From NCBI GenBank assembly GCA_046484975.1, contig JAWOHX010000052.1:1-30522 (forward strand): a stretch of 30,522 bases of DNA, read 5' to 3'. The translations under genes and the position numbers were made by a program. Below, piece by piece: positions 7,764 to 15,837 of the stretch (positions are counted from its first letter, which is position 1; each line of letters begins with the position of its first letter). The notes below the pieces were generated by a model. The model did no database searches. It was not told where the DNA came from and saw only the letters and a program-made list of their open reading frames with translations. The DNA is from JAWOHX01 sp046484975 (lineage in GTDB: Bacteria > Bacillota > Clostridia > DUPQ01).

Positions 7764-9431
7764 ATGGAAGAACAAGAAAAAAACAAAAGAAATTTCTCCG
7801 GAATCAAGAAATTCATGAATAAGTTCGGATTTTATATCGGTATCCTGGTGATCATCGCCATCGCGGTCATTGTGGTCAGCTCGGACAATCGGGTTGTTTT
7901 CAAGGGATCGGTAAAGTATGAAAGTCCTGTGTATTATGTGCACAACAACATGCTGTTTTTAAAAGAGCACGGCAACGAAGCCATCCTGATATCACGGAAC
8001 CTTCTCAAGGAGTGGAGCATTTCTGAGGCCAACACCGTGCTGGTCAGCGTCCAGATCACCCCGGATCAGACGAGGATGTTTTTCCTTGAGAACATCAATT
8101 TCAAGCAATCAACCTATTTCGGGGACCTTTATGTCTATTCTGACGGGAAAAAGGAACTCATTGGTGAGAATGCAATCCTGGAATATGTGGTATCGGATGA
8201 TTATGATACGGTTCTGTATGTCTCGGTGTCTTTCACAGAGGAAGGGAAAAGCTACGATCTATATAAATACAACAAGGAGAGCGGGACGGAACACATCGAC
8301 TCCAATGTGGACTTCATCTGTTTCACTTTAAGCGGCAACGGCAATGTCGCGGTCTACCACAAGGATTATTCCTATGTCAACAATACGACGTCCATGTATG
8401 TCCATCAGGACGGGGAAAGCATCCTGGTGGCCGATGACGCCCACCTGCACGGAAAGCACAACCCTTCAGGCACGTTCCGGAACAACTGGCCCATCATCAA
8501 CAGAGATGGCACCAGAATCCTCTATGTTGCAAGACCGGAAGCCAATGAGATGCTGGATGCTTACATCTATGAATCCGGATCCACACGCATCATCGGGCAA
8601 TCTATCACACAGATATATGCTGATGAGCCTGTTCAGACTGTCCTTATGATTGAAAACGCTTCCATCGAGAAGAAAAGCGGAGACATGGTGAGAATGGATC
8701 TTTCAACGGGAAACAAGGAGACAGTTGCGAAGAATGTCTGGGGACTGACCGACATCTACACCGCTCGCATGATGGACAGCACTTTCATCCAGCGTAACAT
8801 CTATTTCAAGAATTATTTGGACATGGTCAACGCGGCGGACATATATTACATGATGGATGGCCAGGAAATTCTTCTGGGCAGCAAGGTCGCCGTCAACAAG
8901 GTGCAGTACTCTCAGAATTACATGAATTTCACCACCATGGAATATTATTCCGAGGACAGTGGAGGGACCATCATCCATGTCTCATTCCAGGAGAACGGGG
9001 AATACGTGAAATTCACCGGGAATGACGACACCAAGGAAGTCCGCGTCACCAACGACGGAAGACACAAGGCGTATGTCTCAGGTGGAACCCTTTTCCTTCT
9101 TGATGAGGACAACAAGAAATCAATGATTGAGATTTCTGATGTCTTTAATTATGAATTCATGGAAGACGGGGATAAGTTGGTATATTTCAAAAGAAGAGAG
9201 CTGACCGGGGACATCAAGGTGCAGTTTTTATACGGACAAAAGAACAACGAGGTGATTGCTCAGGATGTGACCTCCGCCTGGGATTTCCGGGAGAACGGAT
9301 ATATCGCATTCCTGGCTTTCTATGATTTTAGCACGGATGCAGGGACGATGGTCCTGACGGATGCCCGGGGGAATTATGAGATCATTGCCGAAAAAGTAAA
9401 CGCGCACCTGATCCATAGTTTCATCTATTAG
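7764..9431 (+). CDS. Membrane-anchored protein with beta-propeller-like repeats, function unknown
   Basis: I do not recognise this 555-residue protein. It has a short charged N-terminus rich in Lys and Glu, one membrane segment at about residues 22-41 (FGFYIGILVIIAIAVIVV), and then roughly 510 residues predicted outside the cell. That part contains about nine recurring beta-hairpin units of the form D-x-Y-x-Y/L-x-x-G-x-x-x-x-I, for example DLYVYSDGKKELIGEN, AYIYESGSTRIIG and IYYMMDGQEILLGS. A TolB/WD40-like NRDGTRILYV segment is also present. This suggests a surface beta-propeller. It has almost no cysteine and no catalytic motif that I can see. The ATG at 7764 follows AAGGAAGGG; an earlier in-frame start at 7647 would overlap the preceding gene. 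RNase J follows 12 bases later. Transport, sensing or scaffold roles would all be guesses. Confidence 0.85.
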   Translation: MEEQEKNKRNFSGIKKFMNKFGFYIGILVIIAIAVIVVSSDNRVVFKGSVKYESPVYYVHNNMLFLKEHGNEAILISRNLLKEWSISEANTVLVSVQITPDQTRMFFLENINFKQSTYFGDLYVYSDGKKELIGENAILEYVVSDDYDTVLYVSVSFTEEGKSYDLYKYNKESGTEHIDSNVDFICFTLSGNGNVAVYHKDYSYVNNTTSMYVHQDGESILVADDAHLHGKHNPSGTFRNNWPIINRDGTRILYVARPEANEMLDAYIYESGSTRIIGQSITQIYADEPVQTVLMIENASIEKKSGDMVRMDLSTGNKETVAKNVWGLTDIYTARMMDSTFIQRNIYFKNYLDMVNAADIYYMMDGQEILLGSKVAVNKVQYSQNYMNFTTMEYYSEDSGGTIIHVSFQENGEYVKFTGNDDTKEVRVTNDGRHKAYVSGGTLFLLDEDNKKSMIEISDVFNYEFMEDGDKLVYFKRRELTGDIKVQFLYGQKNNEVIAQDVTSAWDFRENGYIAFLAFYDFSTDAGTMVLTDARGNYEIIAEKVNAHLIHSFIY

Positions 9432-9446
9432 GAGAATGAACGATTG
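9430..9446 (+). promoter_or_regulatory. Ribosome site fixing a TTG start for RNase J
   Basis: AGGAG at 9430-9434 lies 9 bases before TTG at 9444. The nearer ATG at 9435 reads straight into a stop (ATG AAC GAT TGA), so TTG must be the start. Confidence 0.8.
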
Positions 9447-11108
9447 AGTAAACAAACAACCAGACTTCGCATCATACCTCTCGGAGGAATGCAGGAAATC
9501 GGGAAGAACATTACTGTGGTTGAATATGGCGATGACATGATTATCGTGGACTGTGGAATCGCTTTCCCCAAGGATGACATGCCGGGCATCGACATCGTCA
9601 TCCCGGATTTTTCCTTCATTGAGGAAAACAAGGAGAAGATCCGCGGCATCGTGCTCACCCATGGCCATGAGGACCACATCGGAGCTGTCCCTTATTTATT
9701 GAGAAGCTTGTCTGTGCCTGTTTATGGCACGGCATTGACGCTCGGGCTGTTGCAGTACAAGCTGGCAGAGCATCATATTCTCTCCACAACCAAACTTGAG
9801 GTTGTCAAACAGGGACAGCACGTGCAGTTCGGAAAAATCAGTGTGGAATTCATCAATTCCAACCACAGCATCGCCGATGCCGCCATGCTGGCCATTACCA
9901 CACCGCTGGGGATCATCCTCCACACATCTGATTTTAAAATTGATTATACCCCTGTGGATGATAAACCCATCGACCTGAAGCGGATTGCCCAGATCGGACA
10001 AAAGGGAGTCCTTCTGATGATGGCAGACAGCACCAATTCCGAAAGGAACGGATATACCATCAGTGAGAAGAAAGTGGGAGAGGCATTCGAGAGCATCTTC
10101 CGCACCGCGAAAGGCCGGATCATCGTCGCCACCTTTGCCTCCAATGTCCATCGGATCCAGCATATCATCAATGCGTCGGTGATGTTTGACAAGAAGATTG
10201 TCATCTTTGGAAGAAGCATGCAGAATGTCATCTCCAAATCCATAGAGCTGGGATACCTGACTGTGGGGGAGGGGGTCGTCATCGATCCCTCAGAGATGAG
10301 CAAGTATCCGCCAGACAAACTGGTTCTCATCAGCACCGGGACCCAGGGGGAGCCCATGTCAGCGTTGACCAGGATGGCTTTCGCCAATCACAAGAAGGTG
10401 GAGATCGGTAAGGGGGACCTCGTCGTCATATCCGCATCCGTGATTCCAGGGAACGAGAAGCACCTGTTCAATGTGATCAACGAACTTTTTAAAAAGGGTG
10501 CAGAGGTCATTTACGAGTCCCTGCATGAGATCCATGTGTCAGGGCATGCCTGCAGGGAGGAACTGAAGCTTCTCCACAATATCGTGAAACCGAAATATTT
10601 CATCCCGGCCCATGGCGAATACAGGCACTTTGTCAAACATGCACAGATTGCCAGGGAGATGGGAATGGACGAAGAGAACATTTTCATCATGGAAAACGGC
10701 CAGGTCCTGGAGATATCAGGAAGCAAAGCTGTCAGAGCGGGTACGGTAAATGCCGGGAACATCATGGTGGACGGACTGGGTGTGGGGGATGTTGGAACCG
10801 TGGTGCTGAGGGACAGGAAGCACCTGGCTCAGGACGGCATCATGACCATCGTCGTGACCATGGAAAAGAATTCCTCCCATATTCTTTCAGGACCGGACAT
10901 CATTTCCCGGGGATTCATCTACATGAAGGAATCCGAGGAACTCATACAGGAAATGAAAAACAGGATCATTGATGTCATCAAAAGGATGCCCGATGAGGAG
11001 TATGAGAACTCTGAAAAAGTATCGGCCATCAAAAAAAACCTTAGGAAATTCATTTATGACAAGACAAAAAGGAATCCGATGATCATCCCTATTATTACAG
11101 AAGTGTAA
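9444..11108 (+). CDS. rnj: Ribonuclease J
   Basis: This metallo-beta-lactamase/beta-CASP ribonuclease combines endonuclease and 5'-3' exonuclease activity in RNA maturation and decay. At 554 residues it matches the family. The metal site begins with LTHGHEDHIGA (H73, H75, D77, H78), then the histidine in NSNHSI and the aspartate in HTSDFK. The beta-CASP region includes ATFASNVHRI and STGTQGEP, and the late metal histidine lies in PAHGEYRHF. The C-terminal domain, about 100 residues, includes GIMTIVV and ISRGFIYMKES. The start is TTG, supported by AGGAG 9 bases upstream. It sits 12 bases after the propeller-like gene and ends just before the T-box leader. Whether it is J1 or J2 cannot be decided here. 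Confidence 0.97.
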   Translation: MSKQTTRLRIIPLGGMQEIGKNITVVEYGDDMIIVDCGIAFPKDDMPGIDIVIPDFSFIEENKEKIRGIVLTHGHEDHIGAVPYLLRSLSVPVYGTALTLGLLQYKLAEHHILSTTKLEVVKQGQHVQFGKISVEFINSNHSIADAAMLAITTPLGIILHTSDFKIDYTPVDDKPIDLKRIAQIGQKGVLLMMADSTNSERNGYTISEKKVGEAFESIFRTAKGRIIVATFASNVHRIQHIINASVMFDKKIVIFGRSMQNVISKSIELGYLTVGEGVVIDPSEMSKYPPDKLVLISTGTQGEPMSALTRMAFANHKKVEIGKGDLVVISASVIPGNEKHLFNVINELFKKGAEVIYESLHEIHVSGHACREELKLLHNIVKPKYFIPAHGEYRHFVKHAQIAREMGMDEENIFIMENGQVLEISGSKAVRAGTVNAGNIMVDGLGVGDVGTVVLRDRKHLAQDGIMTIVVTMEKNSSHILSGPDIISRGFIYMKESEELIQEMKNRIIDVIKRMPDEEYENSEKVSAIKKNLRKFIYDKTKRNPMIIPIITEV

Positions 11109-11124
11109 ATTTTGCGAGGTTGGT

Positions 11125-11153
11125 TTGATTTTGTGATATTTATATGGTAATAT
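11125..11153 (+). promoter_or_regulatory. Predicted promoter for the T-box-tyrS transcript
   Basis: TTGATT (11125-11130) and TAATAT (11148-11153) have 17-base spacing, and a TGG just before the -10 gives an extended -10 (TGn). The predicted start near 11160 falls at the 5' base of the T-box leader, which supports the call independently. Confidence 0.7.
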
Positions 11154-11159
11154 CATATA

Positions 11160-11400
11160 CAATAATCGATGATGGGGAGAGTAAACCCCCGGCAAGCTTA
11201 CAGAGAGACCTGCGGTTGGTGGAAGCAGGCAGGCGTCGGAAGTTGAAATACACCCTGGAGTGTTTCCTTGAAATGGCAGTAGGGGAAAACGGGTTATCCC
11301 CGTTAACGGATAAGTTATGAACAAGGCATGTCAAGGCATGCGAATTAAGGTGGTACCACGGCACTGTTTCGTCCTTAAAAGAACGAAAGGGTGCTTTTTA
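11160..11400 (+). ncRNA. T-box riboswitch, tyrosine specifier (UAC)
   Basis: The 317 bases between RNase J and tyrS hold a T-box leader. An AGTA element and AGAGA are visible in the Stem I region, and the GGTTGGTGGAAGC distal-loop type sequence follows. The specifier is read as TAC at 11249-11251, within GAAATACACC. The conserved T-box AAGGTGGTACCACGG (11347-11361) would pair with the uncharged tRNA acceptor end, and a terminator hairpin follows. Uncharged tRNA-Tyr should stabilise the antiterminator and switch on tyrS. The UAC specifier and the downstream gene agree. Confidence 0.95.
11361..11400 (+). terminator. T-box regulated intrinsic terminator
   Basis: GCAC (11361-11364) pairs with GTGC (11391-11394) and TTTCGT pairs with ACGAAA, followed by TTTTT. 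It competes with the antiterminator formed by the T-box just upstream. Confidence 0.85.
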
Positions 11401-11425
11401 AATTTATTTGAAAGGGATGAATGGA

Positions 11426-12649
11426 ATGAATGTATTTGATGTTCTGGATGAACGGGGTTTCATCGCACAGACAACCAACCAGGAAAAGATCAGGGAAATT
11501 CTCGGGAATGAGAGCGTCACGTTCTATATCGGCTTCGATCCAACAGCTGACAGCCTTCATATCGGCCATTTTCTCCAGCTGATCGTCATGGCCCATATGC
11601 AGAAGGCTGGGCACCGTCCCATCGCAATACTGGGGGGAGGGACCGCGATGGTTGGGGATCCCTCGGGGAAAAGCGACATGAGAAAAATGCTCACGGATGA
11701 GCAGATTAAGCACAACGCCAGTTGCTTCATGAAGCAGATGTCCCGCTTTGTGGATTTCAGCGGGGGAAAGGCACTCATGCTGGACAACCATGAATGGCTG
11801 GGAAAACTGAACTACATCGATTTCCTGCGGGAAATCGGCGTACATTTTTCCGTGAACAGAATGCTCACAGCCGAGTGCTTCAAAAGCAGGCTGGAAAAAG
11901 GACTGACCTTCATCGAATTCAACTACATGCTCATGCAGAGCTATGATTTCCTCGTGCTCAACAGGGAATACGGATGCAAGCTTCAGCTTGGGGGTGACGA
12001 CCAGTGGTCCAACATCATCAGTGGGGCGGACCTGATCCGAAGGGTGGAGGGCAAGGAGGCCCATGGCATGACCTTCCAGTTGCTCCTGACCTCTGACGGA
12101 GCGAAAATGGGGAAAACAGAGCAGGGAGCGGTCTGGCTGGATGAAGATAAGACGAGCGCTTATGACTTTTTCCAGTATTGGCGGAACATTGAAGATGAAA
12201 GCGTCATCCGTTGCCTGAAACTCCTGACTTTCCTGCCAATGGCGGATATTCGTGAGATGGAAGCGCTGAAGGACCGGGACATCAATGCCGCAAAAGAGGT
12301 CCTTGCTTATGAGGTGACAAAAATCGTCCATGGCACCGGCAAAGCGGACGCTGCAAGGGAAGCCTCCCATGCCTTGTTCAAGGGGACCGGGTCCTCGGAG
12401 GACATCCCGGGGATGGCAGTCAACGAAAACGACCTGGCATCGTGGATGGATATCCTTGATGTGCTGACGGCCTGCGGGTTCACCGCCTCAAGAGGGGAAG
12501 CCAGGCGGTTGGTCCTTGATGGTGGCATCACTGTCAACGACGTGAAAGTTGATGATTTCAAAATGAAAGTAACCGTCGATGCATTTAAGGAAGGTGAAAT
12601 ATTGATTCGAAGAGGGAAAAAGAAGTATTTCAAGCTTTTTTTGAAATAA
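11426..12649 (+). CDS. tyrS: Tyrosyl-tRNA synthetase
   Basis: This class I synthetase charges tRNA-Tyr. The 407 residues contain the signature HIGH (H45-H48) in SLHIGHF and the KMSKS-equivalent KMGKT (227-231). The TyrRS-specific substrate loop QLGGDDQWSN is present, as is YDFLVLN. A C-terminal S4-like RNA-binding domain (ASRGEARRLVLDGGITVND) ends the protein. Several starts are possible within 18 bases; ATG at 11426 has AAAGGGA at a good distance, while ATG at 11417 and TTG at 11408 overlap or precede that site. Expression is controlled by the tyrosine T-box directly upstream. The gene ends in an A-rich stretch with no strong terminator. Confidence 0.97.
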   Translation: MNVFDVLDERGFIAQTTNQEKIREILGNESVTFYIGFDPTADSLHIGHFLQLIVMAHMQKAGHRPIAILGGGTAMVGDPSGKSDMRKMLTDEQIKHNASCFMKQMSRFVDFSGGKALMLDNHEWLGKLNYIDFLREIGVHFSVNRMLTAECFKSRLEKGLTFIEFNYMLMQSYDFLVLNREYGCKLQLGGDDQWSNIISGADLIRRVEGKEAHGMTFQLLLTSDGAKMGKTEQGAVWLDEDKTSAYDFFQYWRNIEDESVIRCLKLLTFLPMADIREMEALKDRDINAAKEVLAYEVTKIVHGTGKADAAREASHALFKGTGSSEDIPGMAVNENDLASWMDILDVLTACGFTASRGEARRLVLDGGITVNDVKVDDFKMKVTVDAFKEGEILIRRGKKKYFKLFLK

Positions 12650-12699
12650 TAAAAAAAAAGAGTTGAAATGTTGCCGGTTTTTTGTTTAAATGTTAATAG

Positions 12700-12723
12700 T
12701 ATAAAACAGAATCGTATTCTGTT
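12700..12723 (+). promoter_or_regulatory. Inverted repeat at the probable start of the corrinoid-protein transcript
   Basis: AACAGAAT and ATTCTGTT (12705-12712 and 12716-12723) are perfect 8-base arms around CGT. They directly follow a TATAAA (12700-12705) that could be a -10; the -35 is not convincing. The position over the expected transcription start suits an operator, or alternatively a 5' RNA hairpin that ends just ahead of the AGGAGG ribosome site. No regulator gene lies nearby. Confidence 0.45.
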
Positions 12724-12740
12724 GATTAGGAGGCAAAAGA

Positions 12741-13376
12741 ATGACCAACATGAAAGATATCTCTGAAGCTTTGCAAGTGGGCAAGGCCAAGGTTGTGAAA
12801 GAACTGGTCCAACAGGCCATTGATGAAGGAATCTCCGCGAAGACAATACTTGAGGACGGGCTTCTCCACGGCATGAACATCGTGGGCGGGAAATTCAAAA
12901 TCAATGAACTGTACGTACCGGATGTTCTTGTCGCTGCAAGGGCCATGAATGCTGGAACTGAAATGCTCAAGCCACTCCTTGTGGATGCGGGTGTCGTATC
13001 ATCCGGGACCGTTGTCCTCGGTACATGCAAAGGCGACCTGCACGATATCGGAAAAAACCTGGTCAAAATGATGATGGAAGGAAAAGGATTTGAGGTCCTG
13101 GACCTGGGAGTGGATGTCAGTGCTGAGAAATTCGTCCAAGCCGCCATTGACAACAATGCCTGCATCATCGCTTGCTCCGCATTGCTGACAACAACCATGG
13201 GTGAAATGAAAAACGTGGTTAAGGCAGCTGAAGAAAAAGGAATCAGGGACAAGGTCATCATCATGATTGGTGGAGCCCCGGTCAACGAAAGTTTCAAAGT
13301 AACGGTGGGAGCTGACATCTATACACCGGATGCAGCTTCTGCGGCAGATGCAGCCATCGACGCTGTAAGGAAATAA
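12741..13376 (+). CDS. Corrinoid (B12-binding) methyl-carrier protein
   Basis: The 211-residue protein has the two-domain build of corrinoid proteins of methanol/methylamine-type methyltransferase systems (MtaC/MtbC/MttC family). An N-terminal helical cap domain spans about residues 5-85, followed by a Rossmann-like cobalamin domain. The cobalt-ligand motif D-x-H-x-x-G is present as D99-L-H101-D-I-G104, preceded by GTVVLGTCKG. The later parts of the B12 site are seen as SALLTTTM and IMIGGAPVN. It would carry a methyl group on cobalt between a substrate methyltransferase and an acceptor enzyme. No MttB/MtbB/MtaB, MtbA-like or activating protein gene is in the window, so its substrate is unknown. 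It has an AGGAGG ribosome site, its own leader and a terminator, so it is probably monocistronic. Confidence 0.93.
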   Translation: MTNMKDISEALQVGKAKVVKELVQQAIDEGISAKTILEDGLLHGMNIVGGKFKINELYVPDVLVAARAMNAGTEMLKPLLVDAGVVSSGTVVLGTCKGDLHDIGKNLVKMMMEGKGFEVLDLGVDVSAEKFVQAAIDNNACIIACSALLTTTMGEMKNVVKAAEEKGIRDKVIIMIGGAPVNESFKVTVGADIYTPDAASAADAAIDAVRK

Positions 13377-13397
13377 TTTCCCGGAAAGAACATAACG

Positions 13398-13428
13398 GCG
13401 GATGCAAAGCGGTGCATCCGCTTTTCTT
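13398..13428 (+). terminator. Intrinsic terminator after the corrinoid-protein gene
   Basis: GCGGATGCA (13398-13406) pairs perfectly with TGCATCCGC (13413-13421) around AAGCGG, followed by TTTTCTT. It lies between this gene and the convergent tmcAL, whose stop codon (13427-13429 on the minus strand) overlaps the T-run. Confidence 0.88.
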
Positions 13429-14641
13429 ATATCTCGAACTTCCGGGTGAACTCCCGGTTATATCGCCTGTCCGTGACAGACGCATAGATGTTGCAGGCCC
13501 GGATTTCGATGTCAAGAAGGGCCCGTTGGGTCTTGCTGCATCTTTCATAGAATCCCTTCAGGGAAGTGAAGAAGGGAATCAATGCGTTCCTTTGCATGAT
13601 GGGGAACAGTGATTCTCCCCGGGGACTGGCTCCCAGCACATGCGCATACTGGGGACCGGTTTCCATGGCCTTTTGGTAGATCGCATCCGTGATGCCCAGG
13701 ACGATATGGAAAATTGCCCGGGAGATCCTGGTCTTGGGGTAGCGCTTGGTGCTGCATGTATCGACCAGGCCGGAAACAGTGCCGGCGTTTTCCATTCCTT
13801 TGAGCAAGCGGTTCTCCAGGCCTTCTGACATGAATGGATACTCTGCAAGTTCCTTGCGGCTCATCGAGGAAATCCTGTAAGGAACGATATCCTTGAAATT
13901 CTCCATGGACACGGGTCCCCTGCCTGCATCGAATTCCTCCTTCATCACTTTGTAAGTGGGGGAGGGAATGTGGGGAACAACAGCATCCAGGCCTTTATTC
14001 AGGATGAGTTTTCTGATGGCGGTGGCGCTGGGAAAGCTGGAACTGATGGTATCATCAGTATAGGCAGAGCCCTTCCGTATGATTGTTGATGCGCTGAATT
14101 CCGCTTGATATAGGGCCATTGCCTTGAGATATTCGATGGCCAGGATGTTGTTGGGATGGCCGATGACATCCTGGACCTCGGAATGGTCCAGAACACTTTT
14201 CAATGCGGATTCCCTTGCACCCGGGAAAGAAAGGCCCTTCGCAAGGCCTGCTTTGAGTGCTTCTCTGTAGTCGGAGGATTCAAAAAGGAGGGTTTTTGCG
14301 ATTTTTTTCAACAAAGGAAGGTTTCCGGATTCGCTTCCGAAAGAAAGGGTATCGATGATGCCAAGGCGCTGGAACATCAGGATGGAGGATTGGGCGAAGT
14401 ACTCGGCGCTGGAGCAGGAGAAGACAGAAGGCAGTTCAATGACCAGGTCAGCACCGTTTTGGATGGCGCATCTGGCTCTGGCGTATTTGTCGATGATGGA
14501 CGGTTCTCCCCTCTGGAGGAAGTTGGAGCTCATCAGGCAAACGACAAGCCGGTCCGGATTTTTTTCCAGAATGGAATTGACCTGGTGGAGGTGGCCATGA
14601 TGGAAGGGGTTGTATTCACAGATAATGCCGGTTGAAACCAT
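13427..14641 (-). CDS. tmcAL: tRNA(Met) cytidine acetate ligase (YlbM family)
   Basis: TmcAL activates acetate with ATP and acetylates the wobble cytidine (ac4C34) of elongator tRNA-Met in Bacillus-type bacteria. The 404 residues begin with the nucleotidyltransferase signature GIICEYNPFHHGH (H14, H15 and H17). SSNFLQRGEPS and NGADLVIELP follow, with GSESG, and the PNNILAIEYL segment typical of YlbM proteins. KRYPKTRISRAIFHI lies in the C-terminal half. The chosen ATG at 14641 has AGGAGC 7 bases upstream; in-frame ATGs further upstream would overlap ychF. It lies 10 bases after ychF on the same strand and is probably co-transcribed with it. The function is inferred from family membership. Confidence 0.93.
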   Translation of the reverse strand: MVSTGIICEYNPFHHGHLHQVNSILEKNPDRLVVCLMSSNFLQRGEPSIIDKYARARCAIQNGADLVIELPSVFSCSSAEYFAQSSILMFQRLGIIDTLSFGSESGNLPLLKKIAKTLLFESSDYREALKAGLAKGLSFPGARESALKSVLDHSEVQDVIGHPNNILAIEYLKAMALYQAEFSASTIIRKGSAYTDDTISSSFPSATAIRKLILNKGLDAVVPHIPSPTYKVMKEEFDAGRGPVSMENFKDIVPYRISSMSRKELAEYPFMSEGLENRLLKGMENAGTVSGLVDTCSTKRYPKTRISRAIFHIVLGITDAIYQKAMETGPQYAHVLGASPRGESLFPIMQRNALIPFFTSLKGFYERCSKTQRALLDIEIRACNIYASVTDRRYNREFTRKFEI

Positions 14642-14651
14642 TAAATTGCTC

Positions 14652-15740
14652 CTATACATGAAACCGGAACAGGATGACATCCCCATCCTGCACCCGGTAT
14701 TCTTTTCCTTCAATCCTCAGAGACCCCTTTTCCCTTGCATGGCTCCAGGAACCGCACAGGAGAAGTTCGTCATACGAGATGGTTTCCGCGCGGATGAAGC
14801 CCCTTTCTATATCGGAATGGATCCTGCCTGCCGCTTCCCTGGCAGTGGTACCGTTTTCCAGTGTCCATGCACGCACCTCCTTCTCATTGAAGGTAATGAA
14901 ACTGATGTAGTTCAAAAGCGCATAACTCTGGATGACAAGGTTTTGGAGACCGGATATCCTGATGCCCGACAGATTCAGGAATTCCTGCTTTTCCTGTTCG
15001 CCAAAAAGCATGGCTTCTTCCTCAAGCTTCGCACAGATCTTGATGAACCGGGCATTCTCTGACTGCGCTGTCTTTCGAACGGCTTCCACATGGGGGTTAT
15101 CGGTGGTGATACCCGACTCATCAACATTCGCCACATAAATGACAGGTTTTGCGGTAAGAAGGAAGAGGCCTTCCATGAGAGTGGCATGAGAGGGGTCGGC
15201 GTGAAATGAAACAGCCTGCAACCCATCATTGAGATGGTTCCTGATGCTTGCATAGAAATCTATGGAATCCGTGTAAGCCTTCGGTTCCGACCTGGCCTGT
15301 TTCTCAGCCTTCGAAAACGCCCTGTCCACCGTTTCAAGGTCAGCCAGAAGCAGCTCTGTTTTGATGGTATTGATATCCTCCTCCGGATTGACTGCACCGC
15401 TCACATGGGCGATATCCTTGTCTTCAAAGCAACGTACGACATGACAGATGGCCTGGGTCTGGCGGATATGGGAAAGGAACTGGTTGCCCAGTCCATGCCC
15501 CTGGCTTGCTCCCTTTACAAGCCCTGCGATGTCGATGAACTCAATGGTGGCATGGACGGTTTTCTCCAGGGAAAACATCCCGCGCAGGTGGTCTATCCTT
15601 GGGTCGGGAACAGGGACGGTGCCGATATTGGGTTCGATGGTGCAGAAAGGATAATTCGCCACATGTGCTCCGGCCATGGTCAAGGCGTTATACAGGGTGC
15701 TTTTTCCCACATTTGGGAGACCGATGATTCCCAGTTTCAT
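14652..15740 (-). CDS. ychF: Redox-regulated ATPase YchF (Obg-related, ribosome-associated)
   Basis: YchF/OLA1 is a translation-factor-related P-loop NTPase that prefers ATP and binds ribosomes. The 362 residues match the family. The N-terminus carries the P-loop GLPNVGKST (from residue 7), then DIAGLVKGAS (G3) and the divergent G4 element NVDES that accompanies ATP preference. A central helical domain follows, and a C-terminal TGS domain (EVRAWTLENGTTAREAA) ends in VQDGDVILFRF. It starts at 15740 after a GGAAG-containing ribosome site. It is the first gene of a two-gene transcript with tmcAL, driven by the promoter at 15768-15796, which is divergent from the response regulator. Confidence 0.97.
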   Translation of the reverse strand: MKLGIIGLPNVGKSTLYNALTMAGAHVANYPFCTIEPNIGTVPVPDPRIDHLRGMFSLEKTVHATIEFIDIAGLVKGASQGHGLGNQFLSHIRQTQAICHVVRCFEDKDIAHVSGAVNPEEDINTIKTELLLADLETVDRAFSKAEKQARSEPKAYTDSIDFYASIRNHLNDGLQAVSFHADPSHATLMEGLFLLTAKPVIYVANVDESGITTDNPHVEAVRKTAQSENARFIKICAKLEEEAMLFGEQEKQEFLNLSGIRISGLQNLVIQSYALLNYISFITFNEKEVRAWTLENGTTAREAAGRIHSDIERGFIRAETISYDELLLCGSWSHAREKGSLRIEGKEYRVQDGDVILFRFHV

Positions 15741-15767
15741 ATCACCACTTCCTTCCCATGTCCACCA

Positions 15768-15796
15768 ATTATATTATAAATCCTGCCGAATTCCAA
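15768..15796 (-). promoter_or_regulatory. Predicted promoter for ychF-tmcAL
   Basis: Read on the minus strand, TTGGAA (15791-15796) and TATAAT (15768-15773) are 17 bases apart. The start should be near 15761, leaving about a 20-base leader before ychF. Confidence 0.75.
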
Positions 15797-15802
15797 TAAA
15801 TC

Positions 15803-15831
15803 TTGTTTATTCCACCTCCATTTGCTATGAT
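15803..15831 (+). promoter_or_regulatory. Predicted extended -10 promoter for the two-component operon
   Basis: TTGTTT (15803-15808) and TATGAT (15826-15831) have 17-base spacing, and TGC before the -10 makes an extended -10. The expected start, seven bases past the -10, is 15838, the A of the response regulator ATG. The transcript would then be leaderless. The -35 lies 6 bases from that of the divergent ychF promoter. Confidence 0.7.
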
Positions 15832-15837
15832 TTGTAT

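Noticed and set aside
11375..12370. 331-codon open frame on the minus strand opposite tyrS
   Set aside because: It is fully antisense to a well-identified tyrS, has no ribosome site or known motif, and reads as low-complexity shadow protein rich in His, Phe and Pro.
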